DNA of 64,000 nt from Streptomyces sp. NBC_01446. GTDB lineage: Bacteria; Actinomycetota; Actinomycetes; Streptomycetales; Streptomycetaceae. The DNA lies in assembly GCF_026340095.1 (NCBI RefSeq), contig NZ_JAPEPO010000003.1, positions 186,001 to 250,000 of the forward strand, written 5' to 3'. The notes under the pieces are model-generated. The model saw only the letters and a program-made list of their open reading frames with translations, did no database searches and was not told the DNA's origin. The translations under genes were made by a program, and so were the position numbers. Shown in pieces: positions 9,383-18,155 of the stretch (within the stretch, counting starts at the first letter, position 1; every line of letters starts with the position of its first letter).

Positions 9383-9796
9383 ATGAAGAAGCTCACGAAG
9401 CGCATCGCTGTCACTGCTTCCTCCGTGGCGGTCGCGGGTGTCGCCGTTCTCGGTGCCGGGGGCACCGCTTCGGCCGCGACTCCTGCGTCCACACACGTCC
9501 ACCGCCCGGCTGTCGGCGCCAAGGCCGCCGACTACCACTGGGACCACGGAGTCGGCTACCTGCTCGAACAGGGCTACTCCTGCGACGGAATCCGCGGCTG
9601 GCACCAGGACCACCACGGCACCGATTCGACCCGGCACGACTGCGATGACCTCTTCTACCGCGATGGTCACTTCTACCGCTGGGAGGGCGAGGGACATGGC
9701 TGGAAGTCCGGCCGGTCGTACCAGCACGACTGGAACCGCTCAGAGCACATCGGCTGGAACGGGGAACACCACAACCGGAACCACGGTGGCTGGTGA
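9383..9796 (+). CDS. Small secreted His/Trp-rich protein, unknown function
   Basis: The protein has 137 residues from the ATG at 9383, which follows GGAAGGA. The first 34 residues are a Sec signal peptide (KKLTKRIAVTASSVAVAGVA) with a likely cleavage after TASA. The mature protein of about 100 residues is rich in His, Trp, Tyr, Asp and Gly (RWEGEGHGWKSGRSYQHDW, then NGEHHNRNHGGW) and has two Cys, possibly a disulfide. The histidine richness could bind metal, but that is speculative. The twin operators upstream could regulate it. Confidence 0.65.
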   Translation: MKKLTKRIAVTASSVAVAGVAVLGAGGTASAATPASTHVHRPAVGAKAADYHWDHGVGYLLEQGYSCDGIRGWHQDHHGTDSTRHDCDDLFYRDGHFYRWEGEGHGWKSGRSYQHDWNRSEHIGWNGEHHNRNHGGW

Positions 9797-10107
9797 GGCA
9801 GGATCCGCTTGTGGCCATGGGCCCAGGCCGTTTCGCCCGCCTTGAAGTCCGTCGGCGGCAGGGAGGCGCTCGCTGGTCAGGGATCAGCGGTCCCTGACCG
9901 CCGCCCGGGCCGCCCGACTGAGGGCCCCGCCCTAGCCGCTGCCTGCGGACACCCATCAGGTGTCGCGGACTCACGTCGCCCAGCTGTCGCGATGCGCGCA
10001 CGAATTGCGCGGTCCGGCCGCCCGGGCCCTGCTGTAACGCCCCTCCCTCCGCCCTCTTCGTCGCCAGCCGGGTGGCGGGCGGCTGAGGCAGTGGCGCCTT
10101 GGAGTGA
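9797..10107. other. Intergenic, no gene seen
   Basis: About 310 bases between the secreted protein and the SsgA-like gene. I find no convincing coding frame, terminator or repeat. A GGAG ribosome site at 10101-10104 serves the next gene. Confidence 0.5.
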
Positions 10108-10529
10108 ATGTCGATGAAGTCCTTGAAGACCGTCCTGCAGGGTGTGGCCGCGCAGCTTGTCGTCTCACGCGACTACTCCCTGCCCATGTGCATGCGCCTG
10201 TGCTACGAACCCACCGATCCCTATGTCGTCCGTGCCGTCTTCTTCGTCCACGGTGATGAGCCGGTCGAATGGGTCCTGGGTCGCGACCTTCTGAGAGATG
10301 GCCTGACGGATTCCGCGGGCGATGGAGATGTCCGGGTCTGGCCGTTGGTCCTGGTGACGAGGCGATGTACATCACCCTCGGATCTTCCGCAGGCACCGCC
10401 TTGCTCGAGGTTCCCGTGCAGGACATCAAGCCCTTCCTGCAGAACACGGAGGCGCTGGTGCCACGGGGTACCGAGTCCGGACGTATCGACTGGGACACCG
10501 AACTCGCGTTCCTCCCCTCGCAAGACTGA
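10108..10529 (+). pseudogene. SsgA-family sporulation/cell-division protein, frameshifted
   Basis: SsgA-like proteins are small actinomycete factors that guide septum formation during sporulation. The first frame gives QLVVSRDYSLPMCMRLCYEP, then DPYVVRAVFFV, EPVEWVLGRDLLRDGL and GDGDVRVWP. A one-base loss near 10342 moves the sense into another frame that continues DEAMYITLGSSAGTALLEVP, then FLQNTEALVPRGTE and DWDTELAFLPSQD to a stop at 10529. Both halves match the family plan at normal length (about 140 residues). Start is 10108 or 10114. As read, only a truncated product would form. Confidence 0.75.
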
Positions 10530-10570
10530 CCGCCATCCGTCCACGCCCAGAAGAAAAGGAACGAAAGTTC

Positions 10571-10881
10571 ATGTCCCAATAACAGCTTCGTGTCTACACC
10601 GTGCGCAGCCTTGAGCCGCTCGCCGCCTACGAGACCATCTGGGCCAAGCACATTCCGGTATGGCAAAGCACCGGATCACCACACACGGTGTCTGGATGGT
10701 GCCCGCAGCGCCCGCAAGCGAGGCTCCCCAGCTGTACGCCCTCGTTTCTTACAGGGACGCCGACGACATGCAGGAGCGGCTGGATGCGCACTTGTCGAGT
10801 CCTGAATTCCGCGCAGACATGGAAGGCTTGGACATCGCCGAGTCCGTGCTGACGCCCACCGCCGAATCGCCCTTGCGATAA
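10571..10881 (+). pseudogene. NIPSNAP-family protein, early stop plus frameshift
   Basis: An ATG at 10571 with an AAAGGA site upstream begins MSQ, then TAA at 10580-10582 where a Tyr codon is expected. The same frame continues QLRVYTVRSLEPLAAYETIW and AKHIP. A one-base loss near 10659 shifts to MAKHRITTHGVWMVP, then EAPQLYALVSYRDADDMQER and SPEFRADMEGLD, ending at 10881. NIPSNAP domains form dimeric ferredoxin-like folds with varied roles. Two independent lesions argue for true decay. Confidence 0.7.
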
Positions 10882-10927
10882 CGGTTGACCTTCGACGGGT
10901 GACGCAGCCAGAAGGGTGAGCGTCCTC

Positions 10928-11323
10928 ATGGCTCTTCCGGACCTGGACGATCTCATCGCGGAAGTCGACCGGAGATGCGAGACCGCGCACCGCCCCGCAG
11001 GGCAAGAACAGTTCGACTGGCTCGCCCTGTTGACCGTCGCTGCCGAACTTGCCGGCCAACTGCACGCGCTGGCTGACGACTTGGTCGAGGATTACGTCGA
11101 GCACTGCCGGACGTACTGCTCCTCGTGGACCGACATCGGTGCCGCCCTGGGTGTGACCCGACAGGCGGTCCAGCAGCGCTTCAACGGCCCGTACAAGCGC
11201 TGCGGCCCCGAGACGATGACCGGCGGCCTCCGCCGGGCGATGGCGCACGTCAAACAGGCTGGGGAGACCTCGTGGAGCCTTGCGGCTTCGGCCTGGATGC
11301 CGCGGACCCGGCCGGCCTGCTGA
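10928..11323 (+). CDS. HTH DNA-binding protein, truncated relative of Clp-N/HTH family
   Basis: The protein has 131 residues. A helical N-terminal part (LLTVAAELAGQLHALADDLV) leads into an HTH of the sigma-factor-like type (SSWTDIGAALGVTRQAVQQR). In related Streptomyces proteins this is followed by Clp N-terminal repeats. Here the similarity ends soon after GGLRRAMAHVKQAG and the tail is unrelated, so the gene is probably cut short. Start 10928 is chosen for the GAAGGG site upstream; a GTG at 10916 is in frame. It follows the NIPSNAP remnant by 46 bases. Confidence 0.55.
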   Translation: MALPDLDDLIAEVDRRCETAHRPAGQEQFDWLALLTVAAELAGQLHALADDLVEDYVEHCRTYCSSWTDIGAALGVTRQAVQQRFNGPYKRCGPETMTGGLRRAMAHVKQAGETSWSLAASAWMPRTRPAC

Positions 11324-11498
11324 GCAGCGACAGCAGCCGCCGCCGTGTCAGCTTCGCAGCCATGGTGGGGTCGGTGCTGCAGCCAGGATGCTGCGGGCTT
11401 CCAGGGCATGCTTGTGCTGGGCGAAGGCGTCGAGGATCGCTGGGAGTTGATTCGCACAACCGGCTCGGACTACGGACAGAAACCGCCGGGCACTGCCT

Positions 11499-12803
11499 TC
11501 AGCTAGCGGCCGACGTGCCGGTTCGTGAGGCAGCCGCCATTTCGAGCGCTACGCGCACTTCCAGTGAGCTGACTGCTGTGGTGGTCACGGGCAGCAGTTC
11601 CTCCGCGCGTTTGACGCGGTAAGTGACGGTGTTGCGGGCAATGTGCAGGCGTTCGGCCGCGGTGCGGGGGCTGCGTTCCTCGGCGAGGTAGATGCGCAGG
11701 GTTTCGCGCAGCTCATGGAGGCGGGCTCCCTCGGAGGCCAGCGGCCCGAGGACCTCCTGTACGAACCAGCGTGCGTGTTCGGAGTCAGCCGTGACGAGGG
11801 CTGCCAGGCGGATGTCCCGGTAGTCGCAGAGCCAGGAGTCCGAAGCGCGCAAGGCCATCCGTTGTGCCTGCAACGCCCCCAGATGGCTGCGGCGCATGCC
11901 GTGGGGCCCTGGTGCGGGCGGGCCGAGAGCCGCACGCACCCCTGCCGGCTCGGGCATGGAGCTGCGCAGGTGTCGGATGTGGTCTTCGGCGGTCTCGCCG
12001 CTGACGGCGAACCATACCCACACATTGTTGTCGTGGGCCGGGATGACGAGCGTCCTGGCCGCTTCCAGGGCGCGGGCCATGGTCGAGGCCGCGTGGTGCA
12101 GCCGTTCTGCGGCGGGCGCGGAGGTGGCGGTGTCGTCGCCCCACAGCACTGCGGCCACGTGCGTGCTTGACAGGTCGTACCGCAGACGCAGGGCGGCGGC
12201 TTCCCGGTCGACCGGGCGGGCGGCCAGCAGTTCGTCGATGACGGCGCGGCGGGCGGCTTCGTCACTGCCACGCCAGCGGTCCCGTTCGGCGATGTATTCC
12301 TCGGCCATGACGCTCGAATGGGCGTCGACGTAGGTGAACATCAGGTCGTCGATCCGGCGCAGCTCGGCCAGGCGCTGGTCGGCCGGGACGTGCTCCTCGA
12401 CTCCTGCTGCCAGGCGGTGCGCCAGCTGCGCGTGCCCGAGCCGCACTCCCCGCAGGACGAGCTCCAGCGGGATTCCGCGGCGCGCAAACTCCCGGCATCC
12501 TTCCAGCGCATCCTCGGCGAGGGTGGGGATGGGCCGGCTGAAGTCGGACGCCATCAGGTGCAAGCCCGTCAGCACCGCGGACTGGGTCACACGTCGCAGG
12601 GTGGTCCCGGCAGTGGGACCGCCACCGTGCTCGGGCACCTTCCTCAAAACCTCCTCTGCGATGGCGTCGGCGCTCTGGAGCGCCCACTCGACCGGGGCCG
12701 CGCCAAGCTCCGTGCGTGCCGCGGCCAGCTCCACCGGCGACAGGACGGGCTCGGTCAGGCGGCCGGGATCCGGCCGCAACCACTGGAGCCACTGTCCCGT
12801 CAC
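11499..12803 (-). CDS. PucR/CdaR-type transcriptional regulator
   Basis: The protein has 434 residues from the GTG at 12803, preceded by GGAGGGACGGGAAGC. An N-terminal helical sensor-like region (to about 170) contains LIP-type GVRLGHAQLAHRLAAGVEEH. A central GGDEF-like CdaR region follows, then a C-terminal PucR helix-turn-helix (LRIYLAEERSPRTAAERLHI, ARNTVTYRVKRAEELL). Such proteins often activate catabolic genes. It lies downstream of and co-directional with the aromatic cluster at 13096-17123, with a 292-base gap. It is a plausible regulator of that cluster, though this is inference. Confidence 0.82.
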   Translation of the reverse strand: MTGQWLQWLRPDPGRLTEPVLSPVELAAARTELGAAPVEWALQSADAIAEEVLRKVPEHGGGPTAGTTLRRVTQSAVLTGLHLMASDFSRPIPTLAEDALEGCREFARRGIPLELVLRGVRLGHAQLAHRLAAGVEEHVPADQRLAELRRIDDLMFTYVDAHSSVMAEEYIAERDRWRGSDEAARRAVIDELLAARPVDREAAALRLRYDLSSTHVAAVLWGDDTATSAPAAERLHHAASTMARALEAARTLVIPAHDNNVWVWFAVSGETAEDHIRHLRSSMPEPAGVRAALGPPAPGPHGMRRSHLGALQAQRMALRASDSWLCDYRDIRLAALVTADSEHARWFVQEVLGPLASEGARLHELRETLRIYLAEERSPRTAAERLHIARNTVTYRVKRAEELLPVTTTAVSSLEVRVALEMAAASRTGTSAAS

Positions 12804-13095
12804 GCTTCCCGTCCCTCCGTCGCCGGGGAGGCGCGCGAGCGGGCCGCTCGCTGCTGCCACCCAGGTCAGGGGACCATATCTTTCCGCGGAGAGTCGAGCA
12901 GCCGCGGACCCCGCCGCTGACGAGGGCCGCCGTGCGGCCGACGGCGTGCTGCCCGGCCGGGACGGTCGCACCGTTCACCGGCCGGGCTGGTTCACTCCGC
13001 GTGTCGGCACGGCGCGGCGCGGTGAGCGCCGGCCGTGTCACGCGCCGCTGTGCTCGGCGAGGCCGGCCGTGGGCACCGGCTGTGGCGCCGGTGGC

Positions 13096-14736
13096 TCAAG
13101 CGGTGACCTCCGGGGCGGGGACCGCCGTGAGTCGGCCGCGTAGCGCATCCACCAGACGCGGGATGTCGGCCGTACTCTTGGCGCCGCCGAAGATGTAGAA
13201 GTCGGGGCGCACCAGCATGGCCTCAAGGCCGGTACGGGCCAGGTCAATCAGGTAGGTGCGGTCGAGATCGACGGCGTCGTCGGGGCCGTTCGCCGCCGGG
13301 TCGTCCGTGATCCTCAGCAGGCGGAGCCCGACCTGGTCGCACCAGGCCAGGGTGTCCTCGTCGAGCCCGTCACGCGGATCACCGGTGGTGAGCAGGGTGA
13401 GCCCGATGCCGACGGTTTCGTCGAACAGGCCGGTACGGTCCGCGAACCGCACCCGTCCCTGCCGGCTGAGTTGCCCGGTCGGCTCCGCCGTGGCGCCGGT
13501 GCGGTCGCGGTCCAGCAGTCCGCGGGTGAAGGTCACCAGGAACTGATCTCCTTGTGGTACGCGGCCTGCCTGCTGGTCGGCGATCATGCGGGCGTCGCGC
13601 TCGGCGGCCGCGGCCGGGTCCGGCTCGCAGATGACCCTCCCCAGGCCCACAGACTTCTCGATCGCATGCTGCAGATGCTGGCATCGCTCGGTGGTGTAGG
13701 TGTCCAGCAGACTGTCGTCGGCTTTCCCGGACAGCACCAGGTCGAGCTTCCAGCTCAGGTTGATGGCGTCACGCAGTCCCGAGCACAGTCCCTGCCCGGC
13801 GAACGGCGGCATCTGGTGGGCCGCGTCGCCGGCCAGCAGCAGTCGGCCGTCGCGCCAGGAGTCCGCCCAGCGTGCCTGGAAGGTGTAGACGGTTTGCCGC
13901 TCCAGGGTGGCGTTGTCCGGGTGCAGGTCCCACGGCTCGAGCAGCTTCCAGGCCATCTCGGCCTGGTGGAGCTCGGCGATGGACTCGCCGGGCAGGCGCA
14001 TGAACTCCCAGCGACGGCGGCCCGGGCCGCCGACCACCGCCGTGGTCGGCCGGGCCGGATCGCAGAGCTGCAGGTTCCGTGGCGTCCACTGGCGGTCCCG
14101 GTCATGGGGGATGACGTCGAGGACCAGCCAGTCGAACTTGAAGCCGAGGTCGGTGACCGAGGTGCGCATGCACGAACGGATGAAGCTGTTGGCGCCGTCG
14201 CAGCCGACGACATACGCGGCCCGGAGAGTGCGCTGCGCGCGTTCTCCGTCACGGAGCAGGGGCTCGTCTCCGGTGCTCTCCGCCACAGTGACTTCCACCG
14301 CCGTGGGGCCCGCCTGGACGCCGACGGCTTCCCAGCCGCGCAGGATGTCGATCCCCGGCAGCGACCGGACGCGCTCGTTCAGGGCCGCTTCCAGGGTGGG
14401 CTGGTTGAACGCGCTCAGGTTGGGCCAGCCGGAGTGGCTGCCGTCCGAGAAGTCGTAATGGAGGAGTTGCTGACCCTCTCCATTGCGCCACTCGTAGTCC
14501 ACAGCGGGTTCACTGACAGCGGCCATGTCCACCCCCAGCGACGCCAGGATGCGGCCGGCCTCGTGGTCGAAGACCACGGCGCGCGGCAGCGGGTAGTGCT
14601 GCGGCCAGCGTTCGACGATGCCGACCCGGCGGCCTCGGGTGGCCAGCTGGATGGCCGTGGCCAGCCCGACCGGACCGGCGCCGACGACCAGCACGTCGTA
14701 GGCCTGCGCGGCGAGGCCCTTGGTAGAGCTGCTCAT
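13096..14736 (-). CDS. FAD-dependent aromatic monooxygenase (MhpA/PheA-like)
   Basis: The protein has 546 residues from the ATG at 14736, with a GAAAGGAACG site upstream. It shows the full class A flavoprotein hydroxylase signature: the Rossmann dinucleotide motif VVGAGPVGLATAIQLA near residue 18, the DG motif VVGCDGANSFIR, and the GD motif LLLAGDAAHQMPPFAGQGLC. A thioredoxin-like C-terminal domain follows. It most resembles 3-(3-hydroxyphenyl)propionate hydroxylases, which hydroxylate a phenol to a catechol with NAD(P)H and O2. The dioxygenase gene ends only 23 bases upstream, consistent with a hydroxylase feeding ring cleavage. Confidence 0.88.
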   Translation of the reverse strand: MSSSTKGLAAQAYDVLVVGAGPVGLATAIQLATRGRRVGIVERWPQHYPLPRAVVFDHEAGRILASLGVDMAAVSEPAVDYEWRNGEGQQLLHYDFSDGSHSGWPNLSAFNQPTLEAALNERVRSLPGIDILRGWEAVGVQAGPTAVEVTVAESTGDEPLLRDGERAQRTLRAAYVVGCDGANSFIRSCMRTSVTDLGFKFDWLVLDVIPHDRDRQWTPRNLQLCDPARPTTAVVGGPGRRRWEFMRLPGESIAELHQAEMAWKLLEPWDLHPDNATLERQTVYTFQARWADSWRDGRLLLAGDAAHQMPPFAGQGLCSGLRDAINLSWKLDLVLSGKADDSLLDTYTTERCQHLQHAIEKSVGLGRVICEPDPAAAAERDARMIADQQAGRVPQGDQFLVTFTRGLLDRDRTGATAEPTGQLSRQGRVRFADRTGLFDETVGIGLTLLTTGDPRDGLDEDTLAWCDQVGLRLLRITDDPAANGPDDAVDLDRTYLIDLARTGLEAMLVRPDFYIFGGAKSTADIPRLVDALRGRLTAVPAPEVTA

Positions 14737-14759
14737 AACCGTGCCTGCGTTCCTTTCGT

Positions 14760-15683
14760 TCAGCCGGCGTCGTGCGCGCCGGTCATCAGCGCGGCGAGGT
14801 CCTCGGGACGCAGGAAGGACGGCGGCACCGGCGGGCCCCAGTTGTACAGGGCGACGCGGGCGTCCTCCCACATCCCGGGCGTCCACAGCTGGTCGTCGAC
14901 GATGCAGTCCATGTCGGAGTAGTACTCGGAGAAGTTGCCGGCCGGGTCCTTGAGGTACCAGAAGAAGTTCGACCCCAGCTGGTGGCGGCCCATACCCCAC
15001 ACATGGCGCTCGGCGTGGCCTTCCAGCATCCGGGTGGCGCCGCGTCCGACCTCGTCCACGTCGTCCACCTGCCAGGAGGTGTGGTGCAGGAAGGAGATGG
15101 GGGCCTGCTGGACGAGGACGTTGTGGTGGTCGGTGGAGCAGCGCAGGAACGCCGCGCCCGGTACCACGTCGCTGACCTTGAAGCCGAGCCCTTCGGTGAA
15201 GAAGCGCTGGGAAGCCTCCTGCTCGGTGGAGCCCAGGACAACGTGTCCCAGACGGCGGACGCGCACCGGCCCCTCACGCAGTACGCCGGCGGCACGCTCG
15301 CCGGTCCGCTCGATCCGCCCGGGAGCGTTGTACGGCATCCGCGCGGCTGCGGGCTGCACGATGCGCGGCTGCACCTCGACGGTCACCGTCACCTCGGTGC
15401 CCGGGTCGACCGCGCGCAGGCGGTGGGTGTCCCGGACGAACGGCACCTCGAGCCGGTCCAGGGCCGAGCCGATCCGGCCGAGGTCGTCGGGGTCGTCGGC
15501 GCTCAGGGTGAGCTCTTCCAGGCGGCGCCGCGCCGCGTGAACGATCTTGAGCTGTTCGCCGCCGTCGGCAGTGGCGAAACGGCCGTCGCCGAGGTCCGTC
15601 AGCCCGAAATCGGCGTAGTAAGCCGAGGTGTCGGCCACATTGGGCACCCCGATCGTGATGTACGCCACGCGGTGCAGGGCCAT
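14760..15683 (-). CDS. Type I extradiol (catechol 2,3-type) dioxygenase, VOC fold
   Basis: The protein has 307 residues. The start at 15683 follows GAGGAGACTGCC. Two vicinal-oxygen-chelate modules are visible, starting at MALHRVAYITIGV and RVRRLGHVVLGSTE. The expected Fe(II) ligands are His in LGHVVLG, His in SFLHHTSWQVDD and Glu in GNFSEYYSD. Extradiol enzymes open catechols next to the hydroxyls (meta cleavage). Its place between a hydroxylase and an FAH-type hydrolase fits a meta-cleavage route for a phenylpropionate-like compound or an aromatic natural product. The exact substrate is unknown. Confidence 0.87.
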   Translation of the reverse strand: MALHRVAYITIGVPNVADTSAYYADFGLTDLGDGRFATADGGEQLKIVHAARRRLEELTLSADDPDDLGRIGSALDRLEVPFVRDTHRLRAVDPGTEVTVTVEVQPRIVQPAAARMPYNAPGRIERTGERAAGVLREGPVRVRRLGHVVLGSTEQEASQRFFTEGLGFKVSDVVPGAAFLRCSTDHHNVLVQQAPISFLHHTSWQVDDVDEVGRGATRMLEGHAERHVWGMGRHQLGSNFFWYLKDPAGNFSEYYSDMDCIVDDQLWTPGMWEDARVALYNWGPPVPPSFLRPEDLAALMTGAHDAG

Positions 15684-15744
15684 GGCAGTCTCCTCAAAAA
15701 GCTTCGGTGTGCGGATGGGGTACGCAGGAAGGTGCGGCCGCGCG

Positions 15745-16620
15745 TCAGACGGCCTGCGGGCCTTCGGGGTAGCTGGGGCCGGCGACCAGCGGATTGCGCA
15801 GCTCACCGATGCCGTCGATCCAGCTGTGCAATTCCTCGCCGGGGGCCAGGAAGCGGCGCGGGTCCCGGGTACCGCCCACGCCTGCCGGTGTGCCGGTGAA
15901 GATCAGGTCGCCGGGTAGCAGCGGGCAGATCGACGACATCCAGGCGATCTGCTGGGACACCGAGAAGATCAGCTGGGAGGTGCGCGAGTCCTGCATGGTC
16001 TCGCCGTCGATCGCGCAGCCGAGCGCGAGGTCGTCGGGGTTGTCGAACTCGTCCGGGGTGACCAGCACCGGCCCGGTCGGGCTGAAGCCGGGGAACGACT
16101 TGCCCAGGGAGAACTGGGGCGCCGGTCCCGACAACTGGATGCCGCGCTCGGACAGGTCCTGGCCGAGCGTGAGGCCGGCCACGTACTGCCACGCGTCCGA
16201 GACGGCGACCTGGGACGCCTCACGACCGATCACCGCTACGAGCTCGACCTCCCAGTCAACCAAGGCACTCGGCAGCGAGACCGTGTCGTAGGGCCCGGTC
16301 AGGGACGTGGGGTACTTGGTGAAGACAGCGGGACGCTCCGGTATGGCGACCCCCGACTCCGCCACGTGGTCGGCGTAGTTCAGCCCGACCGCGAAGACCT
16401 GCCGCGGGCGCGGAACAGGCGCGCCCAGCTGCCGCTCCTCCAAGGGCGTCCGCTGGTGGCCGGTCGCGGCCGCGGACTGGGCCCAGTCGCTGAACTCGGC
16501 CCAGCGGTCGAAGACTGCCTGCGGGTCCGAGGAGAACAGCCCGTCACTGGCTTTCTCCACGTCCACGGCACCGTCGTCGAGGACGAGCACCAGACGGCCG
16601 TTCAGATTGGCTGTGCGCAT
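15745..16620 (-). CDS. Fumarylacetoacetate-hydrolase family protein
   Basis: The protein has 291 residues. ATG at 16620 follows GGAGGTG. The C-terminal FAH fold is clear: VGLNYADHVAESG, a metal-binding E-x-E in DWEVELVAVIG, GQDLSERG, SLGKSFPGFSPTGP, and the closing LLPGDLIFTGTPAGVG. In meta-cleavage pathways this family provides 2-keto-4-pentenoate hydratases and acylpyruvate hydrolases that process the ring-fission product. It is the first of the three core genes, 61 bases before the dioxygenase. Confidence 0.87.
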   Translation of the reverse strand: MRTANLNGRLVLVLDDGAVDVEKASDGLFSSDPQAVFDRWAEFSDWAQSAAATGHQRTPLEERQLGAPVPRPRQVFAVGLNYADHVAESGVAIPERPAVFTKYPTSLTGPYDTVSLPSALVDWEVELVAVIGREASQVAVSDAWQYVAGLTLGQDLSERGIQLSGPAPQFSLGKSFPGFSPTGPVLVTPDEFDNPDDLALGCAIDGETMQDSRTSQLIFSVSQQIAWMSSICPLLPGDLIFTGTPAGVGGTRDPRRFLAPGEELHSWIDGIGELRNPLVAGPSYPEGPQAV

Positions 16621-16733
16621 GGCACAACACCTCCATGAGAATAAAGGGGAAAAGGGGATGAGAGGGTGATCAGCCAGGCGGTCGTTGTCGCTGCTCCGGC
16701 TGTGCGGCGGGCGGCCGGCCCGGTCCCACGCCG

Positions 16734-17123
16734 TCAGGCGTCGGCCCGTCGCCAGCGCAGGCGCAACAGGGACTCATCGGCCCCGGCGGCTGTCAGCTCC
16801 AGCCGTCCCGGACTGAACCGGACATTGCGCACCAAGGTCGTCCCCACCCACGGTGCGTAGTGACTCGCCTGAATAAGGTGCATGACCGGCCCGTCCGCCT
16901 CGCGCTCCCAGCGGCCGGCATACGCCACGGTCCGGCCCACTGTCTCCTGGACGTGGGATGCGACCGGGGCCACATCGGGATCGGCTGTCAGCAGTGCGCT
17001 CATCCACCCGTCGGCCGCGTAGAGCAGCACCCCGCTGGGACGCTCCCCGAGCGGACGGACGACCGTCCCCTGGCATGTTTCCGAGAAGTCCTCAAGGGCC
17101 CAAGCTCCGACCAAACCGTTCAT
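16734..17123 (-). CDS. Lipocalin-like domain protein
   Basis: The protein has 129 residues from an ATG at 17123, preceded by GAGGC. It begins LVGAWALEDFSE and continues with beta-rich segments (PSGVLLYAADGWMSALLT, VAYAGRWEREADG, HYAPWVGTTLVRNV) typical of the lipocalin-like domain found beside polyketide and aromatic-modifying genes. It may bind or transform a hydrophobic small molecule; some relatives are cyclases or isomerases. It lies 113 bases upstream of the FAH gene on the same strand and probably heads the operon. Confidence 0.7.
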   Translation of the reverse strand: MNGLVGAWALEDFSETCQGTVVRPLGERPSGVLLYAADGWMSALLTADPDVAPVASHVQETVGRTVAYAGRWEREADGPVMHLIQASHYAPWVGTTLVRNVRFSPGRLELTAAGADESLLRLRWRRADA

Positions 17124-17289
17124 GTCTGCCTCGCACCATGCTCCAGTACCGTCGGCCCGACCGCGACAGGCACCGTCACAGAGCACCACGGCGATGCCCG
17201 AGCGGCCGGACCGAGTGGCCGACGCCTGCCGCCCACACAGAGCAGTAGACCCGCGACCGCGGCACCGACTCTTGGTCCCCGGCACTCAA

Positions 17290-17470
17290 AAGTCCGCTTG
17301 CTTTGGGCTGACAGCGCAGACCGATCAGCAGCGCAGCACCGCCGTGATTGACGTCCACCGCCCACAGCACTTTCTGGTCGATGTCCAGGACGTGGCGAAT
17401 CAGCTCCAGCAGGGCCGCCTCGTCATTCAGGACTCGGCGGGACAGCAGCCGCTCGCGCCGCTCGTTGATC
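17290..17470 (-). pseudogene. IS110-family transposase N-terminal fragment
   Basis: The minus strand encodes RRVLNDEAALLELIRHVLDI and DQKVLWAVDVNHGGAALLIG, the start of the RuvC-like DEDD domain of an IS110-type transposase. The similarity stops before the catalytic core and both ends are cut. It abuts a hydrolase fragment read on the other strand. Confidence 0.65.
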
Positions 17471-17475
17471 AGACC

Positions 17476-17722
17476 AGCTCGGCAGCGATCTGAAGGCCGT
17501 CATCGACGCGGCCGTGCCCGAGGGGCCGATCGTGCTGGTCGGACACTCCATGGGCGGCATGACGGTCATGGCCCTGGCCGACCGGCACCCGGACCTCGTA
17601 CGCGACCGGGTGGCCGCCGTCGCGCTCGCCGGTACGTCGTCGGGGCGGCTCGGCGAGGTCAACTCAGGGCTGCTCGTTGCGGGCGGCGCAGCGGTGCGTC
17701 GCCGCGCCTACCGGGCGTGTGA
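17476..17722 (+). pseudogene. Alpha/beta hydrolase fragment
   Basis: The plus strand encodes LGSDLKAVIDAAVPEGPIVL then VGHSMGGMTVMALADRHPDL, containing the GHSMG nucleophile elbow of an alpha/beta hydrolase. Only about 80 residues remain; the lid, acid and His residues are missing. The right end joins the acetoacetyl-CoA synthetase fragment near 17725, so two unrelated genes have been spliced by deletion. Confidence 0.65.
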
Positions 17723-17728
17723 CGGCAC

Positions 17729-17975
17729 GGCGACTGGATCACCCACACCTCGCACGGCTCGGTGATCGTCCACGGCCGCTCCGACGCCACCCTCAACCGC
17801 AACGGCGTACGCCTGGGCAGTGCCCGACATCCACGACGTCGTCGAACACCTCCCCGAATTCGCCGAGGCCCTCGTCATCGGCGCGGAGGAACCCGACGGC
17901 GGCTACTGGATGCTGCTCTTCGTGGTACTCGCCGACGGGGTCGGCCTGGACGATTCCCTGCGCGATCGCCGACGG
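17729..17975 (+). pseudogene. Acetoacetyl-CoA synthetase C-terminal fragment, frameshifted
   Basis: The segment reads GDWITHTSHGSVIVHGRSDA, TLNRNGVRLGSA, then in a second frame DIHDVVEHLPEFAEALVIGA and EEPDGGYWMLLFVVLADGV. This is the C-terminal lid region of acetoacetate-CoA ligase (AMP-forming), where the GRSD hinge and the NRNGVRxGSAD motif are conserved. One frameshift near 17820 and loss of the rest of the gene make it inactive. Confidence 0.65.
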
Positions 17976-18155
17976 TGGCGCGGCGGCACTCCGTCCGCGG
18001 ACGTGCGGTGAGGAGCAACGTGAGGTCGTCGAGATGTCGGCTGTACCGCAGGCCGCGATCAAGGCTGTGACGGCGCCCGCACTACTGTGGGCGCCCGTCG
18101 CTCCCGCGGCAGCTGCCGAAAAGACGTGCCGACTTCGACCGCAGCCGACTGGTCG

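Noticed and set aside
17476..17722. Possible intact short alpha/beta hydrolase
   Set aside because: Only the nucleophile-elbow region is present and it runs into a fragment of another gene.
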